This document shows, piece after piece, positions 24,901 through 39,000 of a stretch of 64,000 bases of DNA. Both the position numbers and the translations under genes were made by a program. The notes under the pieces are model-generated. The model ran no database searches, was not told the DNA's origin, and was given only the letters and a program-made list of their open reading frames with translations. The stretch's first letter is position 1. Every line of letters begins with the position of its first letter. Source of the DNA: Burhinus oedicnemus (taxonomy: Eukaryota; Chordata; Aves; Charadriiformes; Burhinidae); the NCBI GenBank assembly GCA_008921705.1, contig VFFE01007605.1, forward strand, positions 639,274 through 703,273. The letters are read 5' to 3'.

Positions 24901-26329
24901 CTGCCACTACCTGAGATGCTTGTGTCCCATGTTTAGATGACTGTTAAAGTTATTTAGATATTTGATCTGTTATCAGGATTGTAACAGTTTCAAATGTGTA
25001 TTGAATCTTGTTCTCTACCTCAAGCTTGCAGGTCTATGGAGTCATTAATATTTTCTAGTGTGTGCATTTGTGCTATACTGCAGTAGTGAAGTAGCACATC
25101 TAAGAATACCATAATTCTTACTTGTCCTAATCAAATATTAAAATCTGAACGCTGTTAAGAAGGTGGAATTATGAACCATGATGTTGTTTTCCTCATTGTC
25201 TTTTTTTAGGTACAGGCAGATTCTTACAAATTTTTGTCTCTAGAATCACCTCTCCAGTTCTTGGCTACCTTACTCCAACAAGATGACCATCTTTTCATGT
25301 AAAAACTAAGTTAATGGTATGAAAGAAAAAGTAAAAATTGTGACCTGTGTGTATTCATTACATGGGCAGAGCTCCTGGTTGCATTCAAAGCACTGCAAAA
25401 GGAGCACAAGGGAAGCCTTTCACGGGAAGAGCTTTTATGTATGTGAGTGAATAGTGAAAATTGCTATGAAATACTTGAATGCCCAGTTACGGAGTCACAA
25501 CTGAGAGGCTAAATGCCAAATAATGGCATTATTGATGTAAGATATGGATAGATTCTCATTAGTGGAAAAGACAGCTGCCCAAACTATCCGTCCAGCTTTT
25601 TGGTCCTTTCTAGCATATCCTCTTCTTTTTGTACCCCTTTTGGAGGGATTTTTCCCTTCTTCAGTCAGCATCTTATTTTTCATCTTTATTCATTGTTGCT
25701 CTCTACGCTTTTCTCTAGCAACAGAAACATATTTACTTGCAAGCTGATCCCATCTGTGCTCCTGCGTTGTAAAGCTTCCCCCTGCCGTGGCACTGCATGT
25801 CTGATTTAGTTTCCTATGACAGCTAGAAAGCTCCAGCCTTCAGGAGTGCCAGGATTTCACATCACGGATCAGACAGGCAGGGTACTGCTGCTTGGGCATG
25901 GCTTTAAAAAAAAGAGGGTGCGCAGTTTTTCTTGTGTAAGAAAATGCAATAATACTATAATCATTTGACGCCTGATAGTTCACTGAAATGGAAGACTGCT
26001 GAACTTTTCACTTACTTGGGTCTCTTACGCTTGCATGGTTTCCTACTCATGAACCAGAATATATGGGGACTATAACTCAAATATCCACTAAGCTGTCCCT
26101 GCTGCAGTCTCATACCTTGCAAATTAAGTAGGATCAGGACTCAAAAGAGATAACTAAGGAGACTTTTGTCCTGGAGGAAATTACCATGAATTACAAAATG
26201 ATGGTTTCTCTCTTAATAAAAAATGAACTAATGCTCCAGTGTGACACTATGAAACTCTTCAGTTTATAAAGGTACTATCTTTCAGGAAATATATATGTTA
26301 ATCCAGCTGTCATGCATAAATTCTCATTT
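21921..26329. other. Intergenic DNA upstream of CNOT6, no gene recognised
   Basis: These 4.4 kb are of mixed composition. Open frames are short and without family resemblance. A purine-rich patch lies at about 24120-24230. I see no CpG island, RNA gene or clear mobile element. Confidence 0.65.
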
Positions 26330-26378
26330 GGGACCTGATCTAATTCCCATTGAAGTAGAGACGGACTCAATCTACTTA
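26330..26378. mobile_element. Relic of a sauropsid short inverted-repeat element
   Basis: GGGACCTGATCTAATTCCCATTGAAGT resembles a repeat I remember as common in turtle and bird DNA, with a CCTGATCCAAAGCCCATTGAAGTC-type arm. Only one arm and part of the centre can be followed, and the copy is degraded. The family name is unknown to me; it may be a non-autonomous DNA transposon. Confidence 0.4.
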
Positions 26379-29300
26379 AATTTCTCCATGCAGTTTCACG
26401 GCTTTCCACTATCTTCATCTGTTGTATCACATTACTGTGTGTGGGTAGAGTTGCCACATTCCACCCATGACACAACTGTTTCAGTGGCAAGTGAAGTGAT
26501 ATGTGCATATGGTATGTGCAGTCTTTACACAAACCGTATGCTTTCAGACAGCTATCTATGTAATTTGGGGAAGTTAGGGAGGCTTCTTGAATATAAAGTC
26601 CATTTGCTATGTTATTAGAAGAACGTTGCAAACTTTGTTTATCATTCCCATGACCTTACTTTTTATATTTGTGAGACAGAATGAGTGATTTATTGTTTAC
26701 TTTTTGTAAATTAGTAACTCAGTTTAATTACTTCAAATAACAATAACATGGTTGCATGAAGCTTTTAGAATCGATCTCTGTAATTTTCTTATTTCTTGCA
26801 TCAACCCTTAGGCACAAACTGTACTTATACAGTAAATGACTTTATACAGTTTCCAATTGCAGTTGTACATAGTCTTCCTTTTGCTACCTGTTACACATTT
26901 CCAAAATCATAAATGTCCTCATTGCTGAATGTTTCATATAGGAGATCGTTATTTATCTGAAGAGTTTGGGCTAAGGACAGTCTCTAGTGGGAAAAAGAAA
27001 AACTCCACTAAATTTATAAAGTACACTTTAATCATGAGGCTATTATAGGCACTAATATTCTTGGTTTTTTCACTGGTAGTTACAAAAAAATACACAATGA
27101 CTGAATAAATTTAGCTAGTAGTTAAGTGTGGATATTTCCATATTATCTGAATTGACAAAGTACCTTCCTTAGGACACCAGGTTTGGAGAGGGGAGACAAC
27201 ATAGTATTGGGCGAAACACCAACACAGCCAAAATAATTAAATAGTAAAATTTGGCAGCTTCTCATGGAGCTACATGTTAGATCTCTTCCCTGCTGCAGAG
27301 CCAGATCCGTTGCTCTGGGACACGCTGGGGTAGGATTCACCTCAATAAGCGTGGGCATATATTGTACACGTCTGTGAGCTGCTGACCGTAGCCTGCCCCT
27401 ATAGTCAGTGGAGGCTACAGTACACATCCTTGGCGGTGTAATTTCTTTTTGAAGGCTGGCACTGGAGCTGAGAGTATGAACCTGAGAGAGGTTTGTTTCC
27501 AAGCGTGGGGAGACCTCAGTGAGCTGAACGGACGCAGGGTATTAGCTACTGCAAAGGGGAGGGTGTTGACTCAGTGTCTATAGCCATGCTGGCTAAAGGC
27601 TGCACAACGAAACAGTGTTTGCTCAGAAAAAGATGAAAATCATTGCCTGCTTCTCAGTTGATCACTGCAGGTGACAGGAGGAAAATTTGTCCAACATTTA
27701 CAGCTGGTGATTGGTGTGATGCATTAAGGGTTTTTCCACTCCTTCCAAAATACTAGGCACTTTGAATAAATGCCTTTAGTTGGGGTGAAATGCCAGGTTG
27801 AACGAGCCACCAGTCTGGCCTGCTGTTGTTTCCTCTGTGTCCAGAAATGTTGGGCTGTAAGATTAAAAAAAGGACAAAAAATTGTAGGCTAAAAATCAAA
27901 ATTTTTGAGCCTAATGCAGCAGCCTCAGGCTAAATCACATTTCCAAAAGTGTGGCTTTCAATATCAAGCCTACTCCTGAGGAACTGGCAAATGCTCAACG
28001 AGCACAACACGCAGACAACTGGCAGCTTGAGTCATTTTCACATGTGATTGTTGAATGTGACAGATTGAGAATAGCAAGGAGTACGAGTTCATGCTATGAG
28101 AGTGAAGTAACCCAGCATCCGCTCGCTGGCTCAAGCCTACGGATAGATGTGGAGTGCTGCGGAAGAGAAATGCCATTGAAGTTTTGAAAAAAATGGGTTT
28201 AGCACACGTTATTTTCTTCCTTTGCTCATTTTTATTTCACCGTAGATTGTTTGTTTCTTGTCTTTACGGCAGATGGAAAGTAGAGAAGAAGCCTTGAAAC
28301 ATATTTGTAAAGCCTGGATTGCCATTACCTTATTACCGTTTTTGCTTTTCTTCCCAAGTACCTTTTGCTTTTCTACTTTAAACTGATGCTGGATTGGCCT
28401 TTTTATTCCTTGGTAGCTACTGCTCCAGCACGTTACCTGAACAGAAACGGCTTCGGATTAAACTGGGGTAAACGTGCTTATAGAGATGATCACTTCCAAA
28501 CCAACCTAGTGGAGGTTTGCTTTCAGAACAAACTGCAGCAGGCTTGGGAAGGCCAGGGAAGTTACTGCTGCAATCTCTGCTGCAATCAAGCCTTTTGCGG
28601 CAGTTGATCAAAATATTATATCTGATTAATTTATTAATTAAATTTAGCTACACTTTATTTTCATACATGTGCTTGGAAAAGGTAACATCCTTCCCAATTT
28701 CTTGATCATAAATGTTCATCGTGTGATGTCTGCCAGCACAGCTGAGCGCATCGGCTGTTCCAGACAAATGTGTTCTGCACTGAGTTGGTGTTTGAAGTTT
28801 GCTGCTGAGCTATGTGTGTGTGAGGGATTCGTTTGTTTAACCTTTGTAAAACAGTGTGCTTGACTAATTAGTTGTAGAGGTGTTTTGAGGGTGTTGAATG
28901 AGAGGCACCGTGGACCAGTGGCACCAGTGACATGTTGCAAAAGAAGCAGATGTGAAGACTTTGAGATATGTGACTTTGATGCCCAGGGCCCTTGCAAACA
29001 CAAAAGCCTCTGCACAGGCTGAGGAGGATAAAGGTGGATTTTTGATGTGTCCAGAAGTTTTTTTCCATTCTTTTTCTCCTGTAAGATCTCACGTGTAACT
29101 CTGGGTTCAGGACGTATGTGGTTCTGGTTACAACAATTGGAACCAGATCTTTTTTTCTCCTTTAATTCTGTATTCGTCAAGACTTTGGGAGGATAATGAT
29201 TCCTGAGAGTCCTTTGGCTGCAGTGGATGGTAAGTACTTAGACTGACTCCACTAGTCTACATTTAATTTTACAAATAATTATGGGTAATACGTTGACACA

Positions 29301-32300
29301 AGAAGGGCCTGGACCTTTGCTGCCTAATGTGCTGGGCCCCTCCCTTTGCTCACCACAGCAACAGAAAAAGATTAAATACATTCTTTGTGTTTGTGAGCTC
29401 TGGGCTGTTATTCTTGCCAGCCTTAGGTGATTTATTGCTTCAGATCCGTGTTGCTAGTTGGGAGTCGACCTGGTGGAGATGTGTGGAAGGGAATTGACCT
29501 GCACAGAAATTTGTTTAGTTAAAGCCATATTTGTTCGGTGAAACTTTTGCTGCTCTTTGCCATAATGGCTGGCTGTAACAGCAGCAGACCGTCAGTGATG
29601 TGCCAGCGGGTGATGGCGGGCCCCAGGAGAGCCCAGGACTGGGTCTGTGGAGCCGTCTCCATCTTGGTACCTCCACGTGCATCCATGGAGCTGACATTTG
29701 GGTGAAACTGCTCCACCCTGGGCACCTTTCTGACCTTCCCTTTGACCTCGTCTCCTAATTCTGTCCTGGATGTTGCTCTTTTTTGAAAATATTCAACAAA
29801 ATCTCAACCCCTTTCTCTTCAGAGTGGCCGTTCCCTGCCCCCAAGGCTGTTGCTGCACAGGTGGGAGCTGTGTGGAGCGGGACACCAGGCCTCGGAGGAG
29901 CTGTGGAGACCGTTCCGGGCCAGACCCTGCTGAGGAGGCTGCTCTTCCAAATAATGGACAGCAGGTGGTAGCACCCGTTCATTTCATTACTTTTTTTTTT
30001 TTTAAAGAATTCGGGTTTGCAGAGCTTCGTCTTATTTTATAAAAAGGGGTAGGGGGCAGGAAGATCACTTCCAGAGAGGATGAGGGCCTGGCTTGCTTCC
30101 AAGTTGCTCTGTTTTTCCACGAAAGCTAAAGCCCCTCCCTTCCACTCTTGACATTTCTAGAGACACTTTTCCTCCCTGAGCTCCTTCGCCCGGTGCCCAA
30201 AAGAGCTTGTCTTGACTGGACTCCGTCATCCTGCACGGGATAGTTTAGCTGCGGAGGCTTGCAGGTCGTGCTGAGCAAGCAGGGCACCGGGGTGGGAAAA
30301 GCAGGGAGCTCCGACAGTGTGTGTACCTGCATGGGAATGCCGAATTAAACCGGTTGCATCAGCTACCAGTGCTGCTGAAAGGAAAGAGTCTCTTCCAGCC
30401 CAAAATCCTCCCCAAGAGGTGTTCCGATAGCCAGGGCAGCGCTTCAAACAGACAGGGGCTGGCCACTTGGTTGGGTCTGCCCTCCAGCTGGCAGGTAAAA
30501 CGTACAGAGCCCTCTTTCCTACCAGCTGTACATCAACGGGAGCAATGCAAATTATTTCGGACAAATACTCGTGTAAGTTTTGTGATGAGGTGGTGCTTTG
30601 TATTGGCCCGGTGAGAACCTCTGCATGGGACCGGATAAAGATGCAGACGTGGTTTTGAAGCATCCAGCCCAGTTCATTTGTATGTCAGTAATACGTTCAT
30701 CCCGTGATTTATTTAGTACAGGCACTTTGTTTACTGCTCACTTTGGAAATATTTCGGCTCCACTAAAGCTGCAAACTTGGGTTTTTTGTTTAATAACTGG
30801 ACTTTCATAATTAACTTACATGTTATGACAGTCTGCTGTGGCCTGAAAAGCAGAGCTTCAATGAAATGTCTTAAATGAAATTAAGGTGATCTAACCTCAG
30901 GTTTCTCATTTGACTGGGTTTATAATTGCTTTCAGGCTGCCCTTAAAAGTGCCCACATCTGGACAACAACATCTGCAGTTTGGCCACTGGGATAATGACT
31001 GAGTTCTTTCCTTGTCAGACCTGGGCCAGAGCACAGCTGAGGTGTAGCAGAAGGCTTCACCCTCCTACATGGTATGTATTTTCAGGTGTGGCTGGTCATG
31101 TAAAAAACATTATACATCTGATCTATTATATTTGTGTGTATCTATTTATAGTTGGGGAGCAAAAATGTTTGCATTTTACGCTATAGGAAGTGGATGCTGT
31201 CACAAGAATATGTGATCCAACTTGGCTCTGCTTACTCCGAGCTGTTTAGATTTTTGCAGGATAGAACTATAACACTACTGTAATTAAATTGTGTCTGAGG
31301 TTTTTAAGTCTTGATTCTGACAAGCCAGAACTTTTCTTCTGCAGCAGCAGGCTGGGATCCTGTTCCCAACTTAAATGTAGAAAAAGTAACAATTCACCAA
31401 GAAACTGGCCAGACTTCCAAATCTTCCAGAAGTTTGTTCTGTGTACTTTAAATTAGCTCTCGATACTCTGTAGTCCTGTGTCATCTGTTTTTTAGCGCAA
31501 ACCTATCTCAGGCAGGTGCTTATTACAATATGTGGTAATATTACCTTTTCTTTCATTAAACTTTTACCAGTAAAACCTCATTAATTCTCATCTGGATAAT
31601 CTAGAAGATGAATTATCACTGCAGTCATCCTGTTTTCCAGAGTTGTAGTTGAGCCAAACCCCAACTTTTCCAGAAAAGTGGATATTAATTTTCTGTCCCA
31701 GTCAGCTAGTAAATCACACGGTAAATGTTAATAGCAGGAATGGTTCCTCAATGAAGTTGCATGTTTCTAAGTTATTTTTTGTAAAGTTTACAGAAAAAAA
31801 ATGCCTAGCTACTAAGCCATCCTGTGAAAAACACATTTTAAGTGGAGCAAAAGGGGGGGTTGCTAGTGATGACTTATTTGTTTTTAAGTAAGTGAATGTA
31901 GAAGTGGCACCTGATATGAAGTTACTGGTCAAACTTAGCCAGAATCTGACGTGTAATTGCAACATGCTGCTTCCGAAGGGTGGTACTTGCAGAAATATCA
32001 GTGCTTGTGAGTAAAATTCCCTTCAGGACAGGATGATAGGAAAGGTCTGGGAACCAGTCCTAACACAGACTGCGTGTCCTGCCAGTAACCTTCACTGCAG
32101 TGACGTGGGAGGAACCACCCATTGTAGGAGTGCAGATGGCTCACGCTATTAGAGATGTCCCCAACAGGCTGGTCAGCTCTTTCTTATTTAATTTCAGTAC
32201 AACAGGGAACGTGCTATTATTTGTAGAAGGGACATGGATGTGCAGGATTGTGCCCAGCTCTGCAAACAGTACCTAAAACCTGGATCTCCCCTCCATCTTC

Positions 32301-35300
32301 TCATACTTGGGGCTGATGACATTGGGGGCTGAACCAGGGTCTACTAAACAAATTCCTTCCCTTGTAAGGTGTCTTTTTTATGGCTTCTTCACAGCAGCAG
32401 AACCTGAGTTGTGAATAAACACTAACATGAAGGTGGGACTGGGACAATCTTTCTAGTTTTGCATAGTGGTGTAAATGATTTTAACTTTGTTTCTAAGCTG
32501 TGTCTTTTTAAAAAAAAAATAGAATTGCTCAAAGACAAGTCACAGAGCCTCATTCAGGAACAGAGGCACTTCAGTCTGAAAGTACAACTGAGCTCATATA
32601 TGTTTTCCTGTGATTTGGGAAGCTCTGCCATTCAACCCCCCTCAGTGGTGGTTCCCATTGTGCAATAATTCACCGTCTCCCTTGACTAACATTTGACATT
32701 GTTTTCTAGCCAAAGGGAGAAAGTGTTCATGCCTAGAGAATAAAAGGGATGCTTCACTTAATTTTGGCAAAGAACAGGGTGCTCATATCATTACTGATGG
32801 ATGAGTAGGTTAAAGACTGTCTCCTTCACGAGCTTAGCAAAGCTGTACATCAGCTCTGGCTCCTACGGCTCCAGCTTTTCACTGGGGATGTCACGGGTTC
32901 GGTTCTCTGGCTGTTGGCCAAGGCAGCCGATATCTCACATACAGTGTCCTGCTATTAGATATAGATGAGCTTAAGAAGAACATTGGTAATCAGAGCAACT
33001 CCACCCTATATGGTGGAGATACAGTACCCTGCTGGGAGATTCCCATGGAAAACTCCAGTAAACCTGATAAGAATCCATTAACTGACCTTTGATGTCTGCA
33101 GGTTTCAGCTGAAAAACTTTTAACCTAAGGAAATTATAAATCTGGTGTGTTCCCAAGTGGATCTGAGTGAGGGCAAGCTGAAAATGTATTTAGAGCTTTT
33201 CCTATAGATTTCTGGGGTTAGTATGGTCCAGTCCGAAGGAAAAGGTTTCCCTTTCTGAGAGGATTCTGTTGCCAGTTCCCCTACAGAGGCCAGATCCTGT
33301 TAAGTCTTGTTTTGTTAGAAAAAAGCTTCTCAGCCAAAGATCAGACTCAGGCCACATCTGTGTTTTTCTCATATTAAATAGCTTTCATTTAAGTGTTTGT
33401 GATGCTTAGGTGATGCTTGTGGAGGTCAGAATGGTTCAGGGGATTTTATTCTGTGCATTTTTCTAGTGTACATCCCTGGAGGCTTGTATGGGCGCTAAGG
33501 AACACAACTGGCCCTGCTGCAAGCTGTATCTCTCCTCTGCGGACCTGAATGAAGAAAATCATAATATAACGCAGCAGGTGAAGTAACCTTCTGGCTCAAC
33601 ACCATGAAAGAGTTGGACGCGAAGGAGGAGCAGCCCAGGCTGCAGACGTCAAGGGGGAACGGAGGCAATTAGCATGCAGGAATGCAGAGGGGAGATCTGC
33701 TCCAGACCCCAGCAGTAATAAAGTCAAGCTGCAAAAATACCCTTTTTTGATGGGAGATTTCAGGAATTCTGTCAGTTATCACTGAAAACCAGACTGCAGC
33801 CTCAATCCTGTTTTCTCCAAGTGTGGGGATGTGTAGGTTCAGATCAAAGGATCTGGTTCATACTTTGTAGCCGCTCGTCATGGCCCTACAAAGCATTTCA
33901 GTGCTTATGCAATGGATGTGAATAATTTCATTGATCTCATTGAAACTGCTTGTGTATTTAAAATTAGGTGTTGAAGTGCTTTTCGTGGTTATAAAGACCT
34001 CTAGGAAAGAAAAAAGTGATTTAATGGAAACATTCAAGTGCTTCTAAAATAGAAAGTCCTTTTTAGTGCTGGGGCTGCTGAATTCAAATGAGACTTATCA
34101 GACCACCCTTCAGGTCAGATTAAAAAAGCAGATAATGTGGGGTAAAAGAGCATATTTTTAAAAGAAATTAATTCTTCAAGCTTCGGTTCCAGTAACTTTG
34201 TTAATGACGCAGTATTACTTGATGCGTCACAGGGTGTGTTGGGTGTATTACACTATATTATATGGTGTAAAATTGTTCTCATTTGGCAGGAGAAATGTTT
34301 GACAGTATTTTGAAGGGCCTGGAGCTTGTCCACAAAAGACCTTTGTTTTTCAAGTGCTGTACTGCTATGCACAGGAAAAGTGATGTTCCATGTATGTTCC
34401 ATATAACCAAGTTATTAAAAAAAAAGGCATTTCTGGTTTTAGATCTAACTGATTACCAGTATAGGCAGATGTAAAAGAGTTGCCTTTGGTTTTGTTTTTT
34501 TCTGAAAGATTAATGATTAAAAGGATTGCTTCATCTTTTTAAGTGCACTAAAAGATAAAAAAGGTTGTGTAAGATATTACCTAATCCTCAGATTTTTAAT
34601 ACGAGTTTTGCCCATTCCGAAGTGTCTGATCTACGCTGTTGCTCACAGAGGTGACTGAATTGATGCAGACATTTTCCTTCCTACATCACTAGTAACAGCT
34701 GAACACACAAATCCCAGACTTTCCCAGTCAGAACTGATCAGTTGCCTCACATGTAGCTTAGTAATATATAGAAAGTTGATTTGAAAATGTCACAGGGAAC
34801 TAAGCAATTGTCATTTTTGCCTGCTTTGTAACCCAAACCACAGAATTCATCAGGAGATTTCTGCATGAGCCCAGATGCTCTAGTCCAGCTACTGGCTGTG
34901 GGGTAAAGGTACCTGAGCTTCAGTAGGCATAACTGCACCCAGAAAATAGGAGGGTTGGGTGCTCCCAGGAGTGGTAGTGGTCTAGTTTGAACAAAGACCC
35001 GCACTGAATTCCGGCTCAAAGTCATCATTGGTTTTGCCTTTGCTCATTTAAACCTGTTTCTTCCCTCTAATCGATAGCCGCCCTTATAGCATCATTTCAA
35101 TTGATTGAAATGGTGATAGCTCTGTCACAGGTGGTCCTCGTGCACTTAACAATATTAGAAAGGGCATTATAATGTGCTGTGTCTCTTTGGCACCACTCCT
35201 CGAGATAGCTATAGTAATTCCAACTCTTCGCTTCCAGGCATCTATGAGAAAGTATCCCGGACGCTCATCTCTGGAAGACAGCAGAGAAGCTGAATCAGAG

Positions 35301-36000
35301 AACAAGCGATTTAAAAAGAAATGGTGTAAAACTATTTGCACTTTTTGCCTTTTAGAAATCAGGTTGCCTATGACTTTTGCGAAGTGGCACAGGACAGATG
35401 CCCGGTGTGATATTTCCTGCAGTGTCCTGAGCATATTGGAGTCTCATTTCCAATAACCGTCACCAGCAGGAAGAAGGCTGGCGTGCCCTGCGGTTTGGCT
35501 CTACAGAGCTTCCCCACAGAGGACATTACACTCCTTAAAAAGTTCAGCTCGACTGTGCCAACCACAGAGTGGAGCATTACACAGAGCACTTGATTTTCTA
35601 CAGTCATTCAGTCGCTTGTAAGAAATGGAAAGGAAAAGCAACTCTGTTATCACAGCTGCCTTTGTAGGGAAACTGGGTGACTTTTATGACCCTGTTGCAA
35701 GCATTTTATTACTTAGTAGTAATTCCTAAATTCTTCTTTTGTTTCCATCTCATTTGAAAGTAAGATGATTTGGGGGTAAATACTTACTTTTCAACCAGCA
35801 GTCTTTTCTTAGGTTCTTAATAAATCTTTGGAGGTGTTTTGATTCATGCACATGCCTACCCATGTGCCAGCACTTTTGTAAACCAGCATCTCCCTCTTCT
35901 GTCACAGTCCTGCTGTACCTCCTCCTGCCCTGCACTGTGCCTGCTCCAAAAGCAATAGGGCCCTTTCTCATCAATGTGGCAGATCCTTCCCCTGCCTCTC
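26379..36000. other. Intergenic DNA, no gene recognised
   Basis: These 9.6 kb have scattered short open frames on both strands and none that I can relate to a protein family. A good plus-strand splice donor, TGGATG|GTAAGTACTT, occurs at 29230. A T-tract is present at 29991-30003 and an A-tract at 32511-32519. Nothing proves a transcript. Confidence 0.6.
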
Positions 36001-39000
36001 TCTCGACTCTTCTATCTTGATCCCCTGCCCTGGCTTCACTCAGAAGATCAGGACTCCTTGCCCTCAGATCCCATTTTGATTTTTATTTTTGCTGTGATGT
36101 CACTTAACTGACTAGCTAGTGGTTGTCTAGCAAAAAGCCAAAGAAGAACAGTTAGTATTAATTTGGGAAAAAAAACACCCCATAAATGCTGGATGTTTTA
36201 AAAACATTATTATGTTGTATGCTATCCATCCTCCTGGCTGTCATCATATATCAATTTAGAGGTCTCCAGACAAACACGCTCCTTAGCACAGCGGGATCCT
36301 GATTTGATCCTAATTGTGACTGCTGGGCCTGAATATGCTCTTTATAAGCAAACTGTACACATGCACACAGTGGCAAATGTAAGCGACCCTCAGACAGGGA
36401 ACTGGATTATCTCGCAGCCGTCACCTCCCTGCCCCACGTCATGTGAGACCCTGGCTTACCCGCGAAGGGAGGGCAGGGATGCGCAGGCACCAAACCTGCT
36501 TGTGCACAAAACTTTGAGAACCGACAAGGCCAAATTTTGTTCGGTTAAACTCGGGACTAAGCCAAGCAAATGTCTGCAGGGACGCAGTGGTGCCACTAGA
36601 GGCTGCCAGGCAGCCCCTGTCACCTGCAAACCCATTTCTGTATGAGGCAAAGCCTCACCCAGGTCCCTGTGGACACGAGTGGCTGAAGTGCCCTTGGTGG
36701 CCCTGGAGATGTCCCAAGGTGTCTGGCTGCTGCACTGACAGCAGCCTGGCCAGAGTGGTGTGGGGCTTGGCAAGGCTGAGCTGCCCCTTCACACTGCCCC
36801 TGAGAGCCCGTCTTCTTTCTCCTGCTTCTTGGGAATCTTAGAAAGCAAAGCCAAGGCATGAAAATCATCCACACATTTGTCTTGAAGGCAAATTACTTGA
36901 TGTTCTCCTGCAGTCTCTGCCAGAATGTTACAAGAATAAAGTCTCAACTATGTTATAAATAGTTGAACCCTTGCGTGTGAAGGTAGTTTGGAGTAATTAG
37001 GGTATTTCTCTACTTTAAGAATCCCGTTGGGATTGACCTTAAACGCTCCCTCATGCACAGATACCTCATTTGACTGCAATCATCTTTTCATAGGAGGTTA
37101 CATGGCATAGCGGCAGACCGGGGCTAAAATCCATGTACTCCTTTGCATTGTGGTGGTAAGCTGCAGTTAACGCACCGAGAGATGGGATTCAACCCTTTTT
37201 AATTTAGTGATTCCCTAAAATTTTTCTAGTGGAAATACAATTGAAACAAATTTTGCATATGTAGATTGCAAAAGAGAATACAGACATTTACAACTATGTC
37301 TTCCAGACCACTTAATAGTCTATATAACCTTAAAAATTTGTGAGCCGCTGATTGAACTCCACTGGAAAATATTACATTGCATGTTGGAAGTCCTCTAAAA
37401 CCTTCCTGCTCTCCCTCCCAGAAGAATAGACAAGTAATCTCATAGACTTATGCAATTCTTCTGCATCGCCACTGAGGGCTCTAATGAGCTCAGCTGGCAA
37501 TGCCCCTGGCCGAATCTGCCAGAGGACGAGCTAACACTGTGGAAACCCCACTGTATCTCACTGCGGTTTTCCCAGTGGAAATTGCAGTGAGATAAGTCAA
37601 CTTTATTTCATATCAGCTGGAATTCCTGCAATGTGTGGGTTTATGCTGATAATATTAGCCAGTCATTTTAGATCTTAACAGTTGCCTTCCCAATGGTGTG
37701 AAGGTGTAGGAGAGTGCCGTTCCCTCTCACTCACCAACACGTATAGGAAGGGGGTACAGCACAAGAAGGTCAATGCTTGCTAAGATCCTGCAGAATAATA
37801 ATCTGAAAGACATTTAAAGTTAGTTATTAAAATATTCTTGGAATGAATAATCATCCATGCTTGTAGTCTTCTTCCATTAAACAAGTCACTTGTCTGTAGG
37901 ATGATCCCTTTTGTGTCCCATAGTACTATAGAAGTCAACAGTGCCAGTGCTTATGGAAGATGTGCTAAATGGTGGATGTCCAGAAAACTAAACATCATCT
38001 CCTCCAGAGCCATCAGCGACAGCCTCTGTTCTCTATCAGGCTGGCAGGATTTAAACAAGTGATAAAGTGTGGGATTTTTCTCTAGCCTCTGCGCAACCTT
38101 CCATTTTTCATGTTTGTATCTGTATCGGCAGGTGGCATCTGATCCATAAGACAAGTTAATTGAAAGCCTACTTTAATCATAAAATGTGGGAAATAGCTGG
38201 AGGGTGAAATATTAGGCTGGGATTATGAGACTAAAGCTATGTTTTATACAGGAAAACCTTGTGCCTGGCAATTGTCCTTGTAATGTTGCAAGAGCCAGAG
38301 GCGTTGAATTAATTCCCAATACAGCTGAGTTCTAATTATCCAAATAGATCGGGGGATCCAGCGGCGATACATTCCCCACTAAAGCTCACAAAGCCACTTC
38401 AAAGCAGTATGTCAGTGTTCCCTGAGATGCGGTTGTGTGTGCAGCCACCACTGGTGGTACCTCAGTCAACATAATCTCATACCCCAATGACATACTAAGA
38501 GATGCGTGGGTTTGCTGCTTTTCAATAAAAATGGGACATCCACTTATTTAGATAACACAAGTAGGAAAACATAACTCAGGCTGAGCTAATGGAGAGTGAG
38601 GTACAAAAGGAAACCAGAAAAAGGAGGTTTCTGCAGAAGTGCTTGCAATCTCTAGCCAAATTTCTGTGTATTTTGAAGGAGCTACATTCCCAAAAGGACA
38701 AAGCCAATAGTTTATGACCTGAGGGTTTATCTGTTGCTTGCTGATGGTGTCTCAGTTTTCCTTCTTTCACCTCTCATGCTCCTATGAGTAGGAGTTCAAG
38801 GGAGGAGGCAGAGCACACCTGTCAGCAGGGTTTCCAGGCTCATTGGTGTTGGATGCATACACAGGTGTTGGAGGAACCAATATTTCTGCCCGCAGGGCAG
38901 AGGGAAAATGCAGAGAGGGATTGCTGGTAGGTAGGTGGAAAAGGAAAGGGAAACCACAGGATGGCAGTGCATGGGTAGGTCTGTGCTGGGGTTGCTGGGC

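Noticed and set aside
28716..29180. A 154-codon minus-strand open frame.
   Set aside because: Composition looks random, overlapping frames are open too, and no family is recognised.
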